Part shown: in pieces, positions 1-9,300 of the stretch | Numbering within the stretch: the first letter of the stretch is position 1 | How the letters are laid out: every line of letters starts with the position of its first letter | Assembly (NCBI RefSeq): GCF_004138285.1 | Contig: NZ_SCFN01000001.1 | Location: forward strand, 372,001-436,000 | Source: Gottfriedia acidiceleris | GTDB lineage: Bacteria; Bacillota; Bacilli; Bacillales; Bacillaceae_G | Reading direction: 5' to 3' | DNA length: 64,000 nt | Notes under the pieces: generated by a model | Seen by the model: only the letters and a program-made list of their open reading frames with translations | Told to the model about the DNA's origin: nothing | The model's database searches: none | Made by a program: the position numbers and the translations under genes

Positions 1-108
1 ATTCGCCTTAAGATTATTTGCTAGTTTCATAATACTTTCTTTATTTAAATCATTAATATTACTTGATTGAGCGAGTTTTTGCTCATTATTCGCTTTATTA
101 TTATTCAT
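1..108 (-). CDS. partial small polar protein, N-terminal 36 residues
   Basis: An ATG at 106-108 on the minus strand is preceded by a good AAGGTGG ribosome binding site and opens a frame that runs off the left edge. The visible residues are Asn- and Lys-rich (starting MNNNKANNEQ) with no signal peptide or membrane segment. I do not recognise the family. It lies downstream of the small hydrophobic gene at 248-376 on the same strand, separated by a terminator hairpin, so it is probably a separate transcription unit or only reached by read-through. Confidence 0.6.
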   Translation of the reverse strand, partial: MNNNKANNEQKLAQSSNINDLNKESIMKLANNLKAN

Positions 109-161
109 TTAAAAAGCCCACCTTTATATAAATTTGAAAAAATTTGATTTTCCAAAAAATA

Positions 162-200
162 ACCTAGAAGATTATTAAAATTTATAAAAATCTTCTAGGT
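162..200 (-). terminator. Rho-independent terminator of the 42-residue gene
   Basis: A perfect 12-bp inverted repeat (162-173 and 189-200) reads on the minus strand as a stem followed by a T-rich stretch. It ends the transcript of the gene at 248-376. Confidence 0.7.
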
Positions 201-247
201 GTTTGCCCTCATTTAGAGGGGCTTGTCCTTACTTTTTGTACAATTGA

Positions 248-376
248 TTAACTGCATCCAAGTGTTGCACAGATAGCAGCTAAAATTGGTGCTTGGTCAA
301 TTCCTAGTAATGATGCTAAAAGTAATGCAACCAAAAGCACTACTACAACAAGAAAAGTTGCAAGATTGAATGACAT
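248..376 (-). CDS. 42-residue hydrophobic single-span peptide
   Basis: A short minus-strand frame starts at ATG 374-376 behind a strong AAAGGGGG site and ends at TAA 248-250, giving 42 residues. Residues 7-24 are a run of Leu, Val and Ala (one membrane span), followed by a short tail with two cysteines and a C-terminal Cys-Ser. Small single-span peptides of this style (YjcZ-like and similar) are common in Bacillus and often sporulation-linked, but I cannot assign the family. A clean terminator follows, so it looks like a monocistronic gene. Confidence 0.6.
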   Translation of the reverse strand: MSFNLATFLVVVVLLVALLLASLLGIDQAPILAAICATLGCS

Positions 377-678
377 TTCTTTTCCCCCTTTTATCGAAAT
401 ATGAATTAAATGATCTCCCTAACAGGACTATCATATTTTATAAATATGCTTAATAGGATAAGCTTGTCTATGTCTAAAACCTATTTTAAATTTTGGTAAT
501 TTTTTACATTATTTTTTAACAAATCTATCTTTATAGTGAAAGTTCTTTGATTGTTTTAGAACTAATCCATGCATTCGTTGAAAAGTAAAATCGGAATAAA
601 AATAGCGAGAAAAGTATAATGGGAATGGTAATTGGGATGAGGTTTGGATCATTTTGCAAATATATTTCGGATATTTAG
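377..678. other. non-coding stretch, no supported gene
   Basis: AT-rich DNA upstream of the small minus-strand gene. The only longer frame on either strand has no plausible ribosome binding site and unusual composition. Promoter elements for 248-376 should lie at its left end, but none stands out. Confidence 0.4.
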
Positions 679-867
679 AATGATAGTAAAACATTCGAAA
701 GCAATTCTTTAGAAGAAATTAAATTTGATATAAATAGATTGCTTGATTAAGAGAATCCCTATCTTAAGGCCGATTTATATGATAGTTTAACTGACCGAAT
801 TGTAGAATGGAGTATTGCTCATAATGGTCCAATTAAAAGGGGAAAGGAACTGGTACAGTATAGATAG
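679..867 (+). pseudogene. decayed coding fragment with an internal stop
   Basis: In one frame this stretch reads as natural-looking protein (ESNSLEEIKFDINRLLD, a TAA stop, then ENPYLKADLYDSLTDRIVEW and onward to a TAG at 865-867). It lacks a start codon and a ribosome binding site and has one internal stop. I read it as the remnant 3' part of a gene that has been deleted. The family is not recognised, and chance cannot be excluded for so short a frame. Confidence 0.25.
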
Positions 868-929
868 CTTATCTAAAAAGGGCTCCCCTTCCCCCTAAAT
901 CTTCTAAGGGCAAATGAAAATAATATCGT

Positions 930-1655
930 TTAATTTCTTTCTATTTTTCTTTTTAGCCAAAACGGACTGTACAGAAGATAAAAACTCACAATCATCACCA
1001 ATTCCGACGAGAGAAGATACCATGGCCATGGTCCAAGATAATCTAATAGAGAAGCAGTTTTGGGCTTTTTCATGAGGTACATATAGTTTGCTCCCAACGT
1101 CTTATTAATGAAAAATATGCAAGCTGCATAAAGGTTAACAATAAGTATGGTCACCCACATGGAACGTATGGTTGGTCGATATTTGCTGGCAAACACCATA
1201 AATAAACAGGCAAGCACCACTCCTCCATGAGATACAAAAAACTCGAAATATCGAAAATGTGGAAACGAAAAATGGTCAAGATCAGGTGTCACGATGGCTT
1301 GAATAGAACTGCCTAACCCAGCAAAATACATGAATTGAAATAATCTGTAGCTATTTGTCAGTAACATTACAATAGCCAGAATAACAGCAATATCACTTAG
1401 TTCAAGTGGTAAAGCCGATTTAAGTGACCAAGAATTCTCATACACAAGCCATATATGATAAAAAGACTCAGAAGCCAATAATAGAAATGCTAAAGAAAAA
1501 CGAAAAAGCCTTTCTTTTCCCGACTTTTGAATCTGCTTTCTAAAGACAAATAGAAGTACACCGAGAATCAAAATGATTCCGATCGTTAATAGGTGATCTA
1601 ATGAAAAAAGGCGAAACGGCCCCAATTTTGAATGAAATTGAAAATATCTTTCCAA
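930..1655 (-). CDS. ywaF: YwaF/TIGR02206-type integral membrane protein
   Basis: A 241-residue polytopic membrane protein with about seven hydrophobic segments. The N-terminal GPFRLFSLDHLL, the PLELSDIAVILA segment and the FVSHGGVV segment match my memory of the YwaF/TIGR02206 family (TMEM164-like fold) found singly in Bacillus. The biochemical function of the family is not known. Length is normal for the family. The ATG at 1653-1655 gives a sensible first hydrophobic segment at residues 20-38. It stands alone, with no co-directional neighbour close by. Confidence is high for a real membrane protein and good for the family. Confidence 0.8.
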   Translation of the reverse strand: MERYFQFHSKLGPFRLFSLDHLLTIGIILILGVLLFVFRKQIQKSGKERLFRFSLAFLLLASESFYHIWLVYENSWSLKSALPLELSDIAVILAIVMLLTNSYRLFQFMYFAGLGSSIQAIVTPDLDHFSFPHFRYFEFFVSHGGVVLACLFMVFASKYRPTIRSMWVTILIVNLYAACIFFINKTLGANYMYLMKKPKTASLLDYLGPWPWYLLSSELVMIVSFYLLYSPFWLKRKIERN

Positions 1656-1702
1656 AATAATACCCCATTATCTGATTTGATTTTATAAGCGAGTATTGTT
1701 AG

Positions 1703-1810
1703 TTTGGGGCAAATTCTGCTAGTTCTATACAGGGTAAACGTTTCATATTTAACTTTGATGATTCCTTAGAAGAAAGGGTAAAATTAAAGGAGTATATTGA
1801 AGAATTATAA
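1703..1810 (+). pseudogene. orphan 3' coding fragment
   Basis: A 36-codon open stretch ending at TAA 1808-1810 reads as a plausible protein C-terminus (GKRFIFNFDDSLEERVKLKE, then YIEEL). It is preceded directly by a TAG and has no start codon or ribosome binding site. I read it as the tail of a lost gene. Like 679-867 it suggests deletion scars around the YwaF-like gene. Confidence 0.25.
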
Positions 1811-1837
1811 AATGATGAAAAAACGAGGTATTTATTT

Positions 1838-2365
1838 ATGACAAGACAAAAGAAACTTCGAGGTGAACGAAGACGAATTCGTAACCTCAAAAGGGAAATA
1901 GCTGAACTTTCTAAAAAACTACCAACCCCTCGTTCAACAAGTAGTACTTATAAGGGATACGATGCTTTTCATTTTCGAATGTTCGAATTGATTGGTGAGT
2001 TTGATTTAATTCCTAGACGTAAAAAAAGAGATTTTTTACAAGAGATTATTAACTTAGTTAGTAATTTACATAATCTGAAAACAGCAAAAGAAAGTGAATA
2101 TCGAGTAAAGTGTTTCTTCTTTCTTCCTCATATGGAGTATATTGTTGTATCCATTGGTTATACCAAAGCAGGGTTAGATGATTTCTATCGAGGACTTTAT
2201 TATAATGGTAGATTCAAAAAAGAAATGATTCCAATTGTTGACCCTAATTACTTACAAAGAGAATGGCAAATAAATGTTCCACCTTACTTAGAAGTAAAGG
2301 GCTATCATTGCAATTTTAAAGCAAGAGAAAATGAAACGATGTGGCTTATTGGAAATTTATCATAA
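1838..2365 (+). CDS. conserved hypothetical protein, possibly DUF3916
   Basis: A 175-residue soluble protein with a very basic N-terminus (MTRQKKLRGERRRIRNLKRE) followed by a mixed alpha/beta body and a C-terminal WQINVPPYLEVKGYHCNFKA segment. The basic start plus the Trp-rich C-terminal part recall DUF3916 proteins of Bacillus, but this is from memory and unverified. There is no signal peptide or membrane span. Upstream sequence ending in GAGG lies 10 nt before the ATG. A terminator at 2454-2477 follows. Confidence 0.7.
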   Translation: MTRQKKLRGERRRIRNLKREIAELSKKLPTPRSTSSTYKGYDAFHFRMFELIGEFDLIPRRKKRDFLQEIINLVSNLHNLKTAKESEYRVKCFFFLPHMEYIVVSIGYTKAGLDDFYRGLYYNGRFKKEMIPIVDPNYLQREWQINVPPYLEVKGYHCNFKARENETMWLIGNLS

Positions 2366-2453
2366 GAATAGATATAATGAGAAAACCCTTCAGCGAAAAT
2401 GGAAATAAATGAAGTGAATCTCTTAATAATGGTTGGCTACGCAGTTGTATTGA

Positions 2454-2477
2454 TTGACTGTTTAGTCAACTTTTTTT
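2454..2477 (+). terminator. short terminator hairpin
   Basis: A 6-bp stem (TTGACT/AGTCAA) with a GTTT loop is followed by a C and seven T residues. It is weak but correctly placed to end the transcript of 1838-2365. Confidence 0.5.
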
Positions 2478-2590
2478 ATTACGTAAAATGGAATTTAATA
2501 CAATTAAATAGGATAATTTGCTTTGGAAACTTAAAGGAAATTATTGTTAAAATTAGTTGGAAACTAGATAACTTTTAGGGGGACTTAATA

Positions 2591-3118
2591 GTGAATAAAG
2601 CTCAATTAGCACAAGAAATTTATAATATTACCCATCTAACAGGTAAGTTTACATTAAGATCGGAATTAGTATCAAATGAGTATTTCGATAAATATTTGTT
2701 TGAATCAAATCCAACACTTTTAAGAGAAATAGCTGAGCAACTATCAAAGTTTATACCAAAAGAAACTGAAGTATTAGCAGGTCTAGAAATGGGAGGCATC
2801 CCGATTGCCACAGCTTTATCATTGAAAACAGGAATACCAGTAGTATTTGTTCGAAAAGAAGCGAAAGCCTATGGAACTTGCAAACTTGCAGAAGGAATCG
2901 ATATTCAAAATAAGAATGTCTGTATTATTGAGGACGTAGTGACGGCCGGCGGACAGATTAAACTTAGTGCTGAAGATTTAATACAAGTTGGAGCCAACGT
3001 AAAAGATGTTTTATGTGTAATTGATCGTCAACAAAATGGTAAGGAAAACCTATACGAAGCCGGACTAGTTTTGCACTCATTACTTACAATGGATGAATTA
3101 GTAGCGGTCACGAAATAA
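2591..3118 (+). CDS. orotate phosphoribosyltransferase-like protein
   Basis: A 175-residue type I phosphoribosyltransferase. The PRPP-binding loop VCIIEDVVTAGG lies at about residues 110-121, and the upstream FVRKEAKAYGT segment (about 86-96) is the PyrE-type hood and lysine motif. The family transfers orotate or a related base to PRPP. The protein is shorter than typical PyrE (about 210 residues) and lies outside any pyr operon, so it may act on another base or be a salvage paralogue. The start is a GTG preceded by a GGGGG site 8 nt upstream. Confidence is high for the fold and moderate for the substrate. Confidence 0.85.
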   Translation: MNKAQLAQEIYNITHLTGKFTLRSELVSNEYFDKYLFESNPTLLREIAEQLSKFIPKETEVLAGLEMGGIPIATALSLKTGIPVVFVRKEAKAYGTCKLAEGIDIQNKNVCIIEDVVTAGGQIKLSAEDLIQVGANVKDVLCVIDRQQNGKENLYEAGLVLHSLLTMDELVAVTK

Positions 3119-3164
3119 ATTAATTCGTCTTATTTATTTCATATAAAGTAGGATAAGTAGATAA

Positions 3165-3512
3165 ATGAAACATTACTTAGAATTTACTGTAAATATAAAG
3201 CCAGTTCAAGCAACTCAACTTATTTTAGAGGATGCAGAATTAAAATCTAATTTGATTTTTCAGGATTATAAAGTTGCTGATGAAAAAGAAATTACTATTC
3301 TAGTGTTTGAAAAATTCTTTTTTAGAAACAATAGCACAGCAACATTGACAGTTACAATAGATAGCTTTAGTGGTGTGACTTATGTTAAGTGCATTTCCTC
3401 AGGTAATGGAGAAGGACTATTTGATTTTGGTTGGGGAGCAGGGAAAAGTTTTATTAGACCAATAAGAGAAAAGTTGGCAGCTAATATATTGGAAATAATT
3501 GAAGATAATTAA
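3165..3512 (+). CDS. small conserved hypothetical protein, possibly DUF6054
   Basis: A 115-residue soluble alpha/beta protein beginning MKHYLEFTVNIKPVQATQLI, with a Gly-rich motif near the C-terminus (SSGNGEGLFDFGWGAGKSFI) and a final amphipathic helix. The pattern is similar to DUF6054 proteins as I remember them, but I cannot check this. It follows the phosphoribosyltransferase by 46 nt on the same strand without a hairpin between them, so the two may be co-transcribed. The hairpin at 3520-3572 closes the unit. Confidence 0.65.
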   Translation: MKHYLEFTVNIKPVQATQLILEDAELKSNLIFQDYKVADEKEITILVFEKFFFRNNSTATLTVTIDSFSGVTYVKCISSGNGEGLFDFGWGAGKSFIRPIREKLAANILEIIEDN

Positions 3513-3519
3513 TTTTAAG

Positions 3520-3572
3520 CACCCTTTCATTTATAAAATCTTTATAATAAAGATTGGAAAGGGTGTTATATT
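3520..3572 (+). terminator. terminator hairpin after 3165-3512
   Basis: A 9-bp inverted repeat (CACCCTTTC at 3520-3528, GAAAGGGTG at 3557-3565) encloses a second small repeat (AATCTTTA/TAAAGATT) and is followed by TTATATTT. Confidence 0.55.
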
Positions 3573-3573
3573 T

Positions 3574-3690
3574 ATGAAAAAGGTAATTCTAGCAGTTGTT
3601 GTTTCTATTACACTACTTTTGTAAATTTTAATACCAACTGAAGTGAAAAGCACATTAATTCATACAAGATTAGGGGAAAGATTATGCTAG
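3574..3690 (+). pseudogene. short lipoprotein-like ORF interrupted by TAA
   Basis: An ATG at 3574 opens MKKVILAVVVSITLLL, a signal-anchor-like start, and meets TAA at 3622-3624. The same frame then continues as ILIPTEVKSTLIHTRLGERLC to TAG at 3688-3690, which overlaps the next gene's ATG at 3684. The overlap and the natural-looking continuation suggest a 38-codon small membrane peptide gene broken by one nonsense change. Its start lies just after the terminator, with only weak ribosome binding sequence. Chance continuation is possible. Confidence 0.3.
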
Positions 3691-4160
3691 AAAAACCGAT
3701 TTATTTAATTAAGCCTAGTATATTTACCTCAGATAAGTATTATAAGGTATATGTAAAAGGATCTAGTTTTATTTTTGTAAAATTAGGTGGACAATTTTAT
3801 GTAGAAAATGCAGTTGAAGAACAGTACTTTATATTAGGGCTGGTATTTTCCTTTTTTAGGAAGAAAGTTTTTGCAAAAAAACGTTCAGTATTTGAAGCCA
3901 ATATGGATAAAGAAATAGAAGTTAATCCAGATTCCTTATTAGCTAAAAAATCTAATTTTAAAATTGATCTAAATAGTTTAAAGTCTATTCAGGTCAACAA
4001 ACATCCAACATTTCATTCAGGCTGGGATGATAATGGAAGTGTTAAAATGACATTAAACAACGGAAAAAATCTTAAATTTAATATTCCTAAGTCTGTTTCA
4101 ACTAAGTCAATTAACGAGATGTTTGAATCTAAAAATTTACCAATACAAAATGTTTTTTAA
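3684..4160 (+). CDS. hypothetical protein with PH-like features
   Basis: A 158-residue protein, ATG at 3684 behind AGGGGAAAG. It has a short hydrophobic stretch at about residues 49-57 (FILGLVFSFF) followed by basic residues, then a beta-rich C-terminal half (FKIDLNSLKSIQVNKHPTFH, later VKMTLNNGKNLKFNIP). That arrangement resembles bacterial PH-like or YcxB-type membrane-edge proteins, but I do not recognise a named family. It follows the broken small ORF at 3574-3690 with a 7-nt overlap, so translation may once have been coupled. Confidence 0.65.
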   Translation: MLEKPIYLIKPSIFTSDKYYKVYVKGSSFIFVKLGGQFYVENAVEEQYFILGLVFSFFRKKVFAKKRSVFEANMDKEIEVNPDSLLAKKSNFKIDLNSLKSIQVNKHPTFHSGWDDNGSVKMTLNNGKNLKFNIPKSVSTKSINEMFESKNLPIQNVF

Positions 4161-4219
4161 AACTGATGTTGAACAAGTATCAAGGTATAAATATTTAAAC
4201 AACTAAGAGGTGGAGAAAC

Positions 4220-4696
4220 GTGGAGATTTCGATCCGAATTGCCAATCAAGAAGACTACGAGTCATTAATACCATTATTTAGACAAGTTCACGATTTGCAC
4301 GTTTTTGAACGACCAGATCTATACAAAGAAAACCCAACTCCAGTAGGTGAAGAGGAGTTCAATAACCAACTAAAAGATGATAAACAACATATTCTAGTGG
4401 CTACTCTAGGTACTGAAATAGTAGGCGCTGCAGTTTTGATGGAAGAAGAAATACCTGAGAACTCTTTTGTTAATGCAAGGAAGATCTTACTGGTAAATAG
4501 TTTATGTGTTGATGATGCAAGTAGAAAAAAGGGTATAGGAAGAAAACTCATGCAATCTGTTATTGATTTCGCGAAAGAATTAGACGTTGATAGTATTGAG
4601 TTGGGAGTTTCGGAGAGTAATCAAAATGCAATCTATTTTTATGAGTCTATTGGAATGACGACAAAAAATAGAAAAATGGAGTTTCGTTTAAGTTAA
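4220..4696 (+). CDS. GNAT family N-acetyltransferase
   Basis: A 158-residue single-domain acetyltransferase using acetyl-CoA. Motif A is visible as LLVNSLCVDDASRKKGIGRKLM (about residues 90-111), with the pyrophosphate loop RKKGIGRKL. Motif B is SESNQNAIYFYESIGM, the usual N-x-x-A-x-x-F-Y-x-x-x-G-F/M signature. The substrate cannot be told. The start is GTG at 4220 behind AAGAGGTGG. It is monocistronic, with terminator 4729-4769 following. Confidence 0.88.
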   Translation: MEISIRIANQEDYESLIPLFRQVHDLHVFERPDLYKENPTPVGEEEFNNQLKDDKQHILVATLGTEIVGAAVLMEEEIPENSFVNARKILLVNSLCVDDASRKKGIGRKLMQSVIDFAKELDVDSIELGVSESNQNAIYFYESIGMTTKNRKMEFRLS

Positions 4697-4728
4697 GCAA
4701 CTTCTGCATTTTGTACATATAACGTAGC

Positions 4729-4769
4729 AAGGATTGGATTCTGAACAAACAGAACTCAATCCTTTTTTA
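4729..4769 (+). terminator. terminator of the GNAT gene
   Basis: A 15-bp imperfect stem (4729-4743 and 4750-4764, one mismatch and one G-T pair) is followed by a T tract. Confidence 0.75.
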
Positions 4770-5282
4770 TTTATCAAAAATCTACTGAAGGAGTCTCATT
4801 AGAGATTTCCCCTGTTTTATTTTAGGCAATGATATAATTATGGAAGCAATCTTTGAAAGGGAAGAAAACTAAATGCCTACTAAAAAAGCAGATATTACTA
4901 CATTGGCTAGAATACTTTACTACATTTAATTTGTGACTATCCAAATCTTGACGTTGCAAGAGATTCTTTCAATATATAATTCACCTCGCATATTATTTTG
5001 TGAAATCTGTATGATTTACTGAAATCTTTACTAATCCTATTTAAAGTATAGCATGAAATAATTACCAATTTTTCCGTATTCTGTTTAGACACTAAAAGTT
5101 CAATTAATTCATGAATTGCAACATTCTAATCGTTGAATCAGTATCATTAAAACTTCAATAGTAGAAAAAATTTTTGAAAACGATGAATGACATCAAATAA
5201 AAATGGTGATAGGAACTTGCGCCAATTAAACTTAGGAGCCTAAAAGAGCGGTAAATCGTAAACTAAGATATAAAATAAAAAA
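4770..5282. other. gene-poor stretch with one 18-codon ORF
   Basis: About 500 bases without a convincing gene. A short frame at 4873-4929 (MPTKKADITTLARILYYI) has a GGGAAG site 9 nt upstream but is only 18 residues and is probably a truncated gene start. The remainder is stop-rich in all frames. Confidence 0.35.
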
Positions 5283-5319
5283 CCTTTATCATTGATTACT
5301 TGGTAATCGTGGATACAGG
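5283..5319. terminator. bidirectional terminator hairpin
   Basis: A 17-bp imperfect stem (5283-5299 and 5303-5319) with a TTG loop is flanked by AAAAAA on the left and CTATTTTTT on the right. It can therefore terminate in both directions, and it ends the minus-strand gene at 5339-5698. Confidence 0.7.
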
Positions 5320-5338
5320 CTATTTTTTGTTTATTAAA

Positions 5339-5698
5339 TCATTGTGGTTGAATATGTGGTTGTTCTTTTAAATGATCCGTCAGTTCATCTATTACGAATG
5401 CGAATTCATCGTAAGATACACATTCCAATGGGAATTCTAGTGTAACTTTGTTTTGTTTGTTGTAAATGGCTACAACTTTAGAACGGCGGTCAAGAAGTCT
5501 TGTTTTCATGTTAGACTTTTGAATTGTTATTTTTTTTATGTCTTCTAGTAAAATTTGAGAGTGAGCATCCTTTTCGGTATATCGGACAACATTGCCGACG
5601 ATTTCGATTTTATTTTTTAATAGTTTGGTTTTATAGATTTGATATGAAACAATTAAAACTGCAAATAAAGTTGTTAAAGTGATGTATACTGGGTCCAT
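5339..5698 (-). CDS. small membrane-anchored protein with PH-like domain
   Basis: A 119-residue protein with one N-terminal membrane span (about residues 4-22) followed by a beta-rich cytosolic part: IEIVGNVVRYTEKDAHSQIL, then IKKITIQKS and KVVAIYNKQNKVTLEFPLEC. The layout recalls YcxB/PH-like single-span proteins. The family is not recognised. It ends at the bidirectional terminator 5283-5319 and appears monocistronic. Confidence 0.6.
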   Translation of the reverse strand: MDPVYITLTTLFAVLIVSYQIYKTKLLKNKIEIVGNVVRYTEKDAHSQILLEDIKKITIQKSNMKTRLLDRRSKVVAIYNKQNKVTLEFPLECVSYDEFAFVIDELTDHLKEQPHIQPQ

Positions 5699-5708
5699 TG
5701 TGGTAAAT

Positions 5709-5803
5709 GCTCGGTATCCTCGTAAAGCTAGTAAGAGGTACCAAGTATAGAACCATTTACTTAATTTAGGCTTACTTTCGTAGTATTACGCACGATACCG
5801 AGC
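5709..5803. repeat. 95-bp element bounded by a 10-bp inverted repeat
   Basis: GCTCGGTATC at 5709-5718 is repeated inverted at 5794-5803, with weaker inner pairing (CGTAAAGC/TTACG regions). It has no coding capacity. It could be a small structured RNA end, a MITE-like remnant or an attenuator. It lies in the 665-bp spacer between the PH-like gene and the first subtilase. Confidence 0.4.
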
Positions 5804-5927
5804 AGTTCAAAGGTAGTAGGTTTAATTTAATTTACCAGACTAAATGAACAACTAAAACCAAAAATGCAAAAAAAATTTTAACTTTAAAATAATTAAAAAA
5901 TAGAAAAATTTTCTAATTTCCCCCAAA

Positions 5928-5945
5928 TCAAACCTTAATATTAAT
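5928..5945 (+). promoter_or_regulatory. C5 motif, divergent copy, upstream of subtilase 1
   Basis: TTTCCCCCAAATCAAACC is a diverged copy of the TTCCCCCAATTTACT element found upstream of the other large secreted hydrolases. It lies 436 bp before the ATG at 6364. Confidence 0.35.
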
Positions 5946-6066
5946 CTAATAATTTATTAATAAAAAAATTTTTATATAAATTACAATAAAATATGTCAAA
6001 TTCTAACATAAAAATATTAAGCTTTTTGGTCCTTTTTGTAGAAAAACAAGTCGAATTCTCTCGCGA

Positions 6067-6082
6067 AATTACCCCAATATGT
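6067..6082 (+). promoter_or_regulatory. C5 motif, second copy upstream of subtilase 1
   Basis: ATTACCCCAATATGTC matches the shared element with one C replaced, about 295 bp before the start and 140 bp after the first copy. That matches the pair spacing of 139-171 bp at the other subtilase genes. Confidence 0.45.
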
Positions 6083-6289
6083 CTCCAGTATTAATATGCT
6101 AGATTAAAAAGTAGATACAGTTTGAGGTATAGTTTTACGGTATTCATTATCTTGTTGGGTTAACCCAACAAATGCACTGCTGAAAATCTGTGACTATTTT
6201 CTTGATGTAGTAAAAATAAGCTTCTTTAAGTAGTATGTTTTATTCAAATCTATCTAAAAGCACTTATTCTAAAATGGATAGCGTGTATT

Positions 6290-6327
6290 AAATGTGAAGT
6301 TTAGAAATAAAACTACGCCTCACATTT
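6290..6327 (+). promoter_or_regulatory. leader inverted repeat upstream of subtilase 1
   Basis: AAATGTGA (6290-6297) and TCACATTT (6320-6327) form an inverted repeat enclosing a second one (AGTTT/AAACT). The surrounding 6283-6350 sequence resembles 16390-16460 upstream of the GH20 gene, so this is probably a shared leader or operator. A TATAAT at 6335-6340 lies just behind it. Confidence 0.4.
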
Positions 6328-6363
6328 TTACAAATATAATAAACTATTAATAGGAGAGGTTAA

Positions 6364-9300
6364 ATGAAGAAGAATAGTAACAAAAAAATATTAAAAGTAC
6401 TGTCAGCCGGGGTATTAACCACAAGTATCTTTTCACCTTATTTAATAGCTACTAACAAGTCCTTTGCTGCAACAAATTCCTTTGAATTGAATTCAAACAA
6501 AATTGATGATTTAGACAGTTATTTAAAAAATATTTCAGACACTGACAGAGATACAATCCACAGTATGCAGGAGATGAACTTCGAAGGGCTCAAGATCTCA
6601 CCCGATGTAAACCTAAACGTGGACACTCCTTTAAATGTCATTGTCCAGTTTAAGCAGGATCCAACAGAGGCTGATTTAAATGCAAAGAGATCAAAAGGAA
6701 TTAACGCCTCACTTGATGAGTCATTGAAAATAGTAAATGAATCCCATAAAAATTTTAAAGACGAGCTTAATAAAGATTCGAAAATAATCAATTCCTTTAA
6801 AATCAAAAGAGAATTTAAGCATGCGTTTAATGGGGTATCAATGACCTTACCTGCAAGTCAGGTAAAAGATTTATTAAATTTAGATACGGTACAAGCAGTT
6901 TGGGAAAATAAAGAAGTTTCTATCGATCCAGAGCAAGCTGTGGAAAAGGAAGTCGAATCTACTAATAGCTCAACCTTGACACAAGACAATATAGAGCAAA
7001 TTGGTGCAAATAAATTACATAAAGAAGGAATAACTGGAAAAGGAATAAAGGTTGGTGTCATTGATACAGGGATCGATTATACTCACCCCGACCTAAAAGG
7101 TGTTTTTAAAGGAGGATATGACTTCGTAAATAACGATTCAGATCCTATGGAAACAACCTATCAGGATTTCTTGAATTCAGGATTGCCTCAGTTTAGTAAA
7201 TTAACAGGCGGATCATACTGGACGGAACATGGAACTCACGTTTCTGGAATAATTGCTGGTACTGGAAAGAATAATTCTGAATTCGCAATAACAGGTGTTG
7301 CTCCAGAAGTAGAACTTTTTGGATATAAAGTACTTGGTCCGTATGGTGCTGGGTTCACTGACAGCATTTTGGCAGGAATCGAGCAGGCTGTAAAAGATAA
7401 GATGGACGTAATTAATTTATCACTTGGAAATGATATTACAGATCCACTAAATCCAATGTCAGTTGCAATAAACAATGCAACCCTAGCAGGAACAGTATGT
7501 GTTCTCGCGGCTGGAAATTTTGGAGCTCCATACTCGGTTGGAAATCCAGCGGCATCACCATTAGGTATTTCAGTTGGAGCTACTAGTTCTCCAGTTACAG
7601 CCGAAACGAGTAATGGTGTGATTCAATCATCAAATGAAACGCTTAATCTTAACAATATGAGGGTTATGGCACTAGACTTTCAAACTGATATTAAATCATT
7701 AAAAGGAACGTCTCTTCCAATCGTATATGTTGGAAAGGGAGATATTAAAGATTATTTTGGTAAAAATGTCAGAGATAAAGTTGTACTGATTGAACGTGGT
7801 ACAACAACATTAAATGCTAAAATTTCATTAGCAAAGGCAAATGGTGCAAAAGCAGTTATGATGTACAATAATGTTCCAAATGAAGACTATATGCCATTCT
7901 ATTTTGGCTACTCTTTTGAGTTCATCCCTACCTTCAGTATCTTAAATGAACAAGGTACCAAAATTGTAGACATGTTAAAAAATGGTGAAGTTAATTTAAC
8001 GGTTAATGATTTTGGGAAAATGACGTTAGAAGGAGACAAACTGGCAGATTTTAGCTCAAGAGGACCATCAAGAAGAACCTATGATATTAAGCCAGAAGTT
8101 ACTGCTCCAGGTGTAGGAGTGTTCTCATCAATACCAGCATATGCAAACGGACCAGGTCATAAAGAAGACTATCAACATGCTTATGCAAGATTTTCCGGAA
8201 CTTCGATGGCATCTCCTCATGTTGCAGGATCTGTAGCTTTGATTTTACAAAGTCATCCGGAATATACTCCTGAAGACGTCAAATTAGCGCTTATGAATAC
8301 TGCTCATGAATTAAGTGATTCCTATAGTGTATTTGAAGTTGGATCAGGAAGAATTGATACGTATGAAGCTGTACATTCTTCTATTAAAATAGGTGTAGAG
8401 GGAAAAGTTCTTACTTTAGAAAATGATAAAAAGGTTCTTATTCCTGAGATAGCTGGTGATTTAGCTTTTGGACGAGTTGCACAATCAAATAAGGATTATA
8501 CAAGCAAAAGAAAAATTGAGATATCAAACGATTCAAATACTCGAAAAGGATTTGACATTAAGGTTATTTACAATAAGGAAGGTTCAATGACTCAAGATTC
8601 TGTAAAAAATGGTGTAAAATTGGACATCCCTTCTTATGTAACTGTAAATTCAAATTCTTCATTTCCTATTAAGGCAGACCTTACAGTTCCAAAGGATGCT
8701 AAACTAGGTTTATACGGTGGCTATATTTACTTTACGAATACGAATGATCCTAAAGAAGTTTACAAGGTTCCTTTTGGATTTAAGCTGTTAAAAAAGGGCA
8801 TACAAGAACTTGAACTTCCATTTAAATCTTTTGCAACAAGAAGAGATTTAAATACTAACTATATAGGAAATACGCCAGTATGGTTTACTTTTAGTAGTCG
8901 AATGGAAGATGTTGATGTCGTATTAAAAAATGCTGATACTGGAGAAGCACTTGGCATTATAGATTCCTTCCATGGAGGATATTTTAATGAAGATTTTAAT
9001 TGGGGAATAGAAGGTGGATTTAATGGACTGTATCTTCCATTTACAGGAAATGCCGATCAACCAGTAAATTATACAAAGTCACTTGCATCACCAGGCAGAT
9101 ATGAAGTTGAATTAGTTGCACAAGACGAATTTGGTGAGGTATTTAAAAAGTCTCAGCAAGTATTCATAGATAATACACTTCCAGAAGTTAAAATGAATAT
9201 GCCTGGTGGCGTTTATGAAGTCGATGAAAATGGATTAAAGGTAAGTGGTAATATTACTGATTCAAACGTTGATGTAATGAATAAATATGGTTTTAAATTT

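Noticed and set aside
509-694. 61-codon minus-strand frame in the left flank
   Set aside because: Unnatural composition (Phe, Tyr, Lys, Ser runs) and no ribosome binding site.
1699-1890. 63-codon minus-strand frame overlapping the start of 1838-2365
   Set aside because: It overlaps a better-supported gene on the other strand and has no start signals.
4288-4551. 87-codon minus-strand frame antisense to the GNAT gene
   Set aside because: Antisense shadow of a strongly supported gene, with no start signals.
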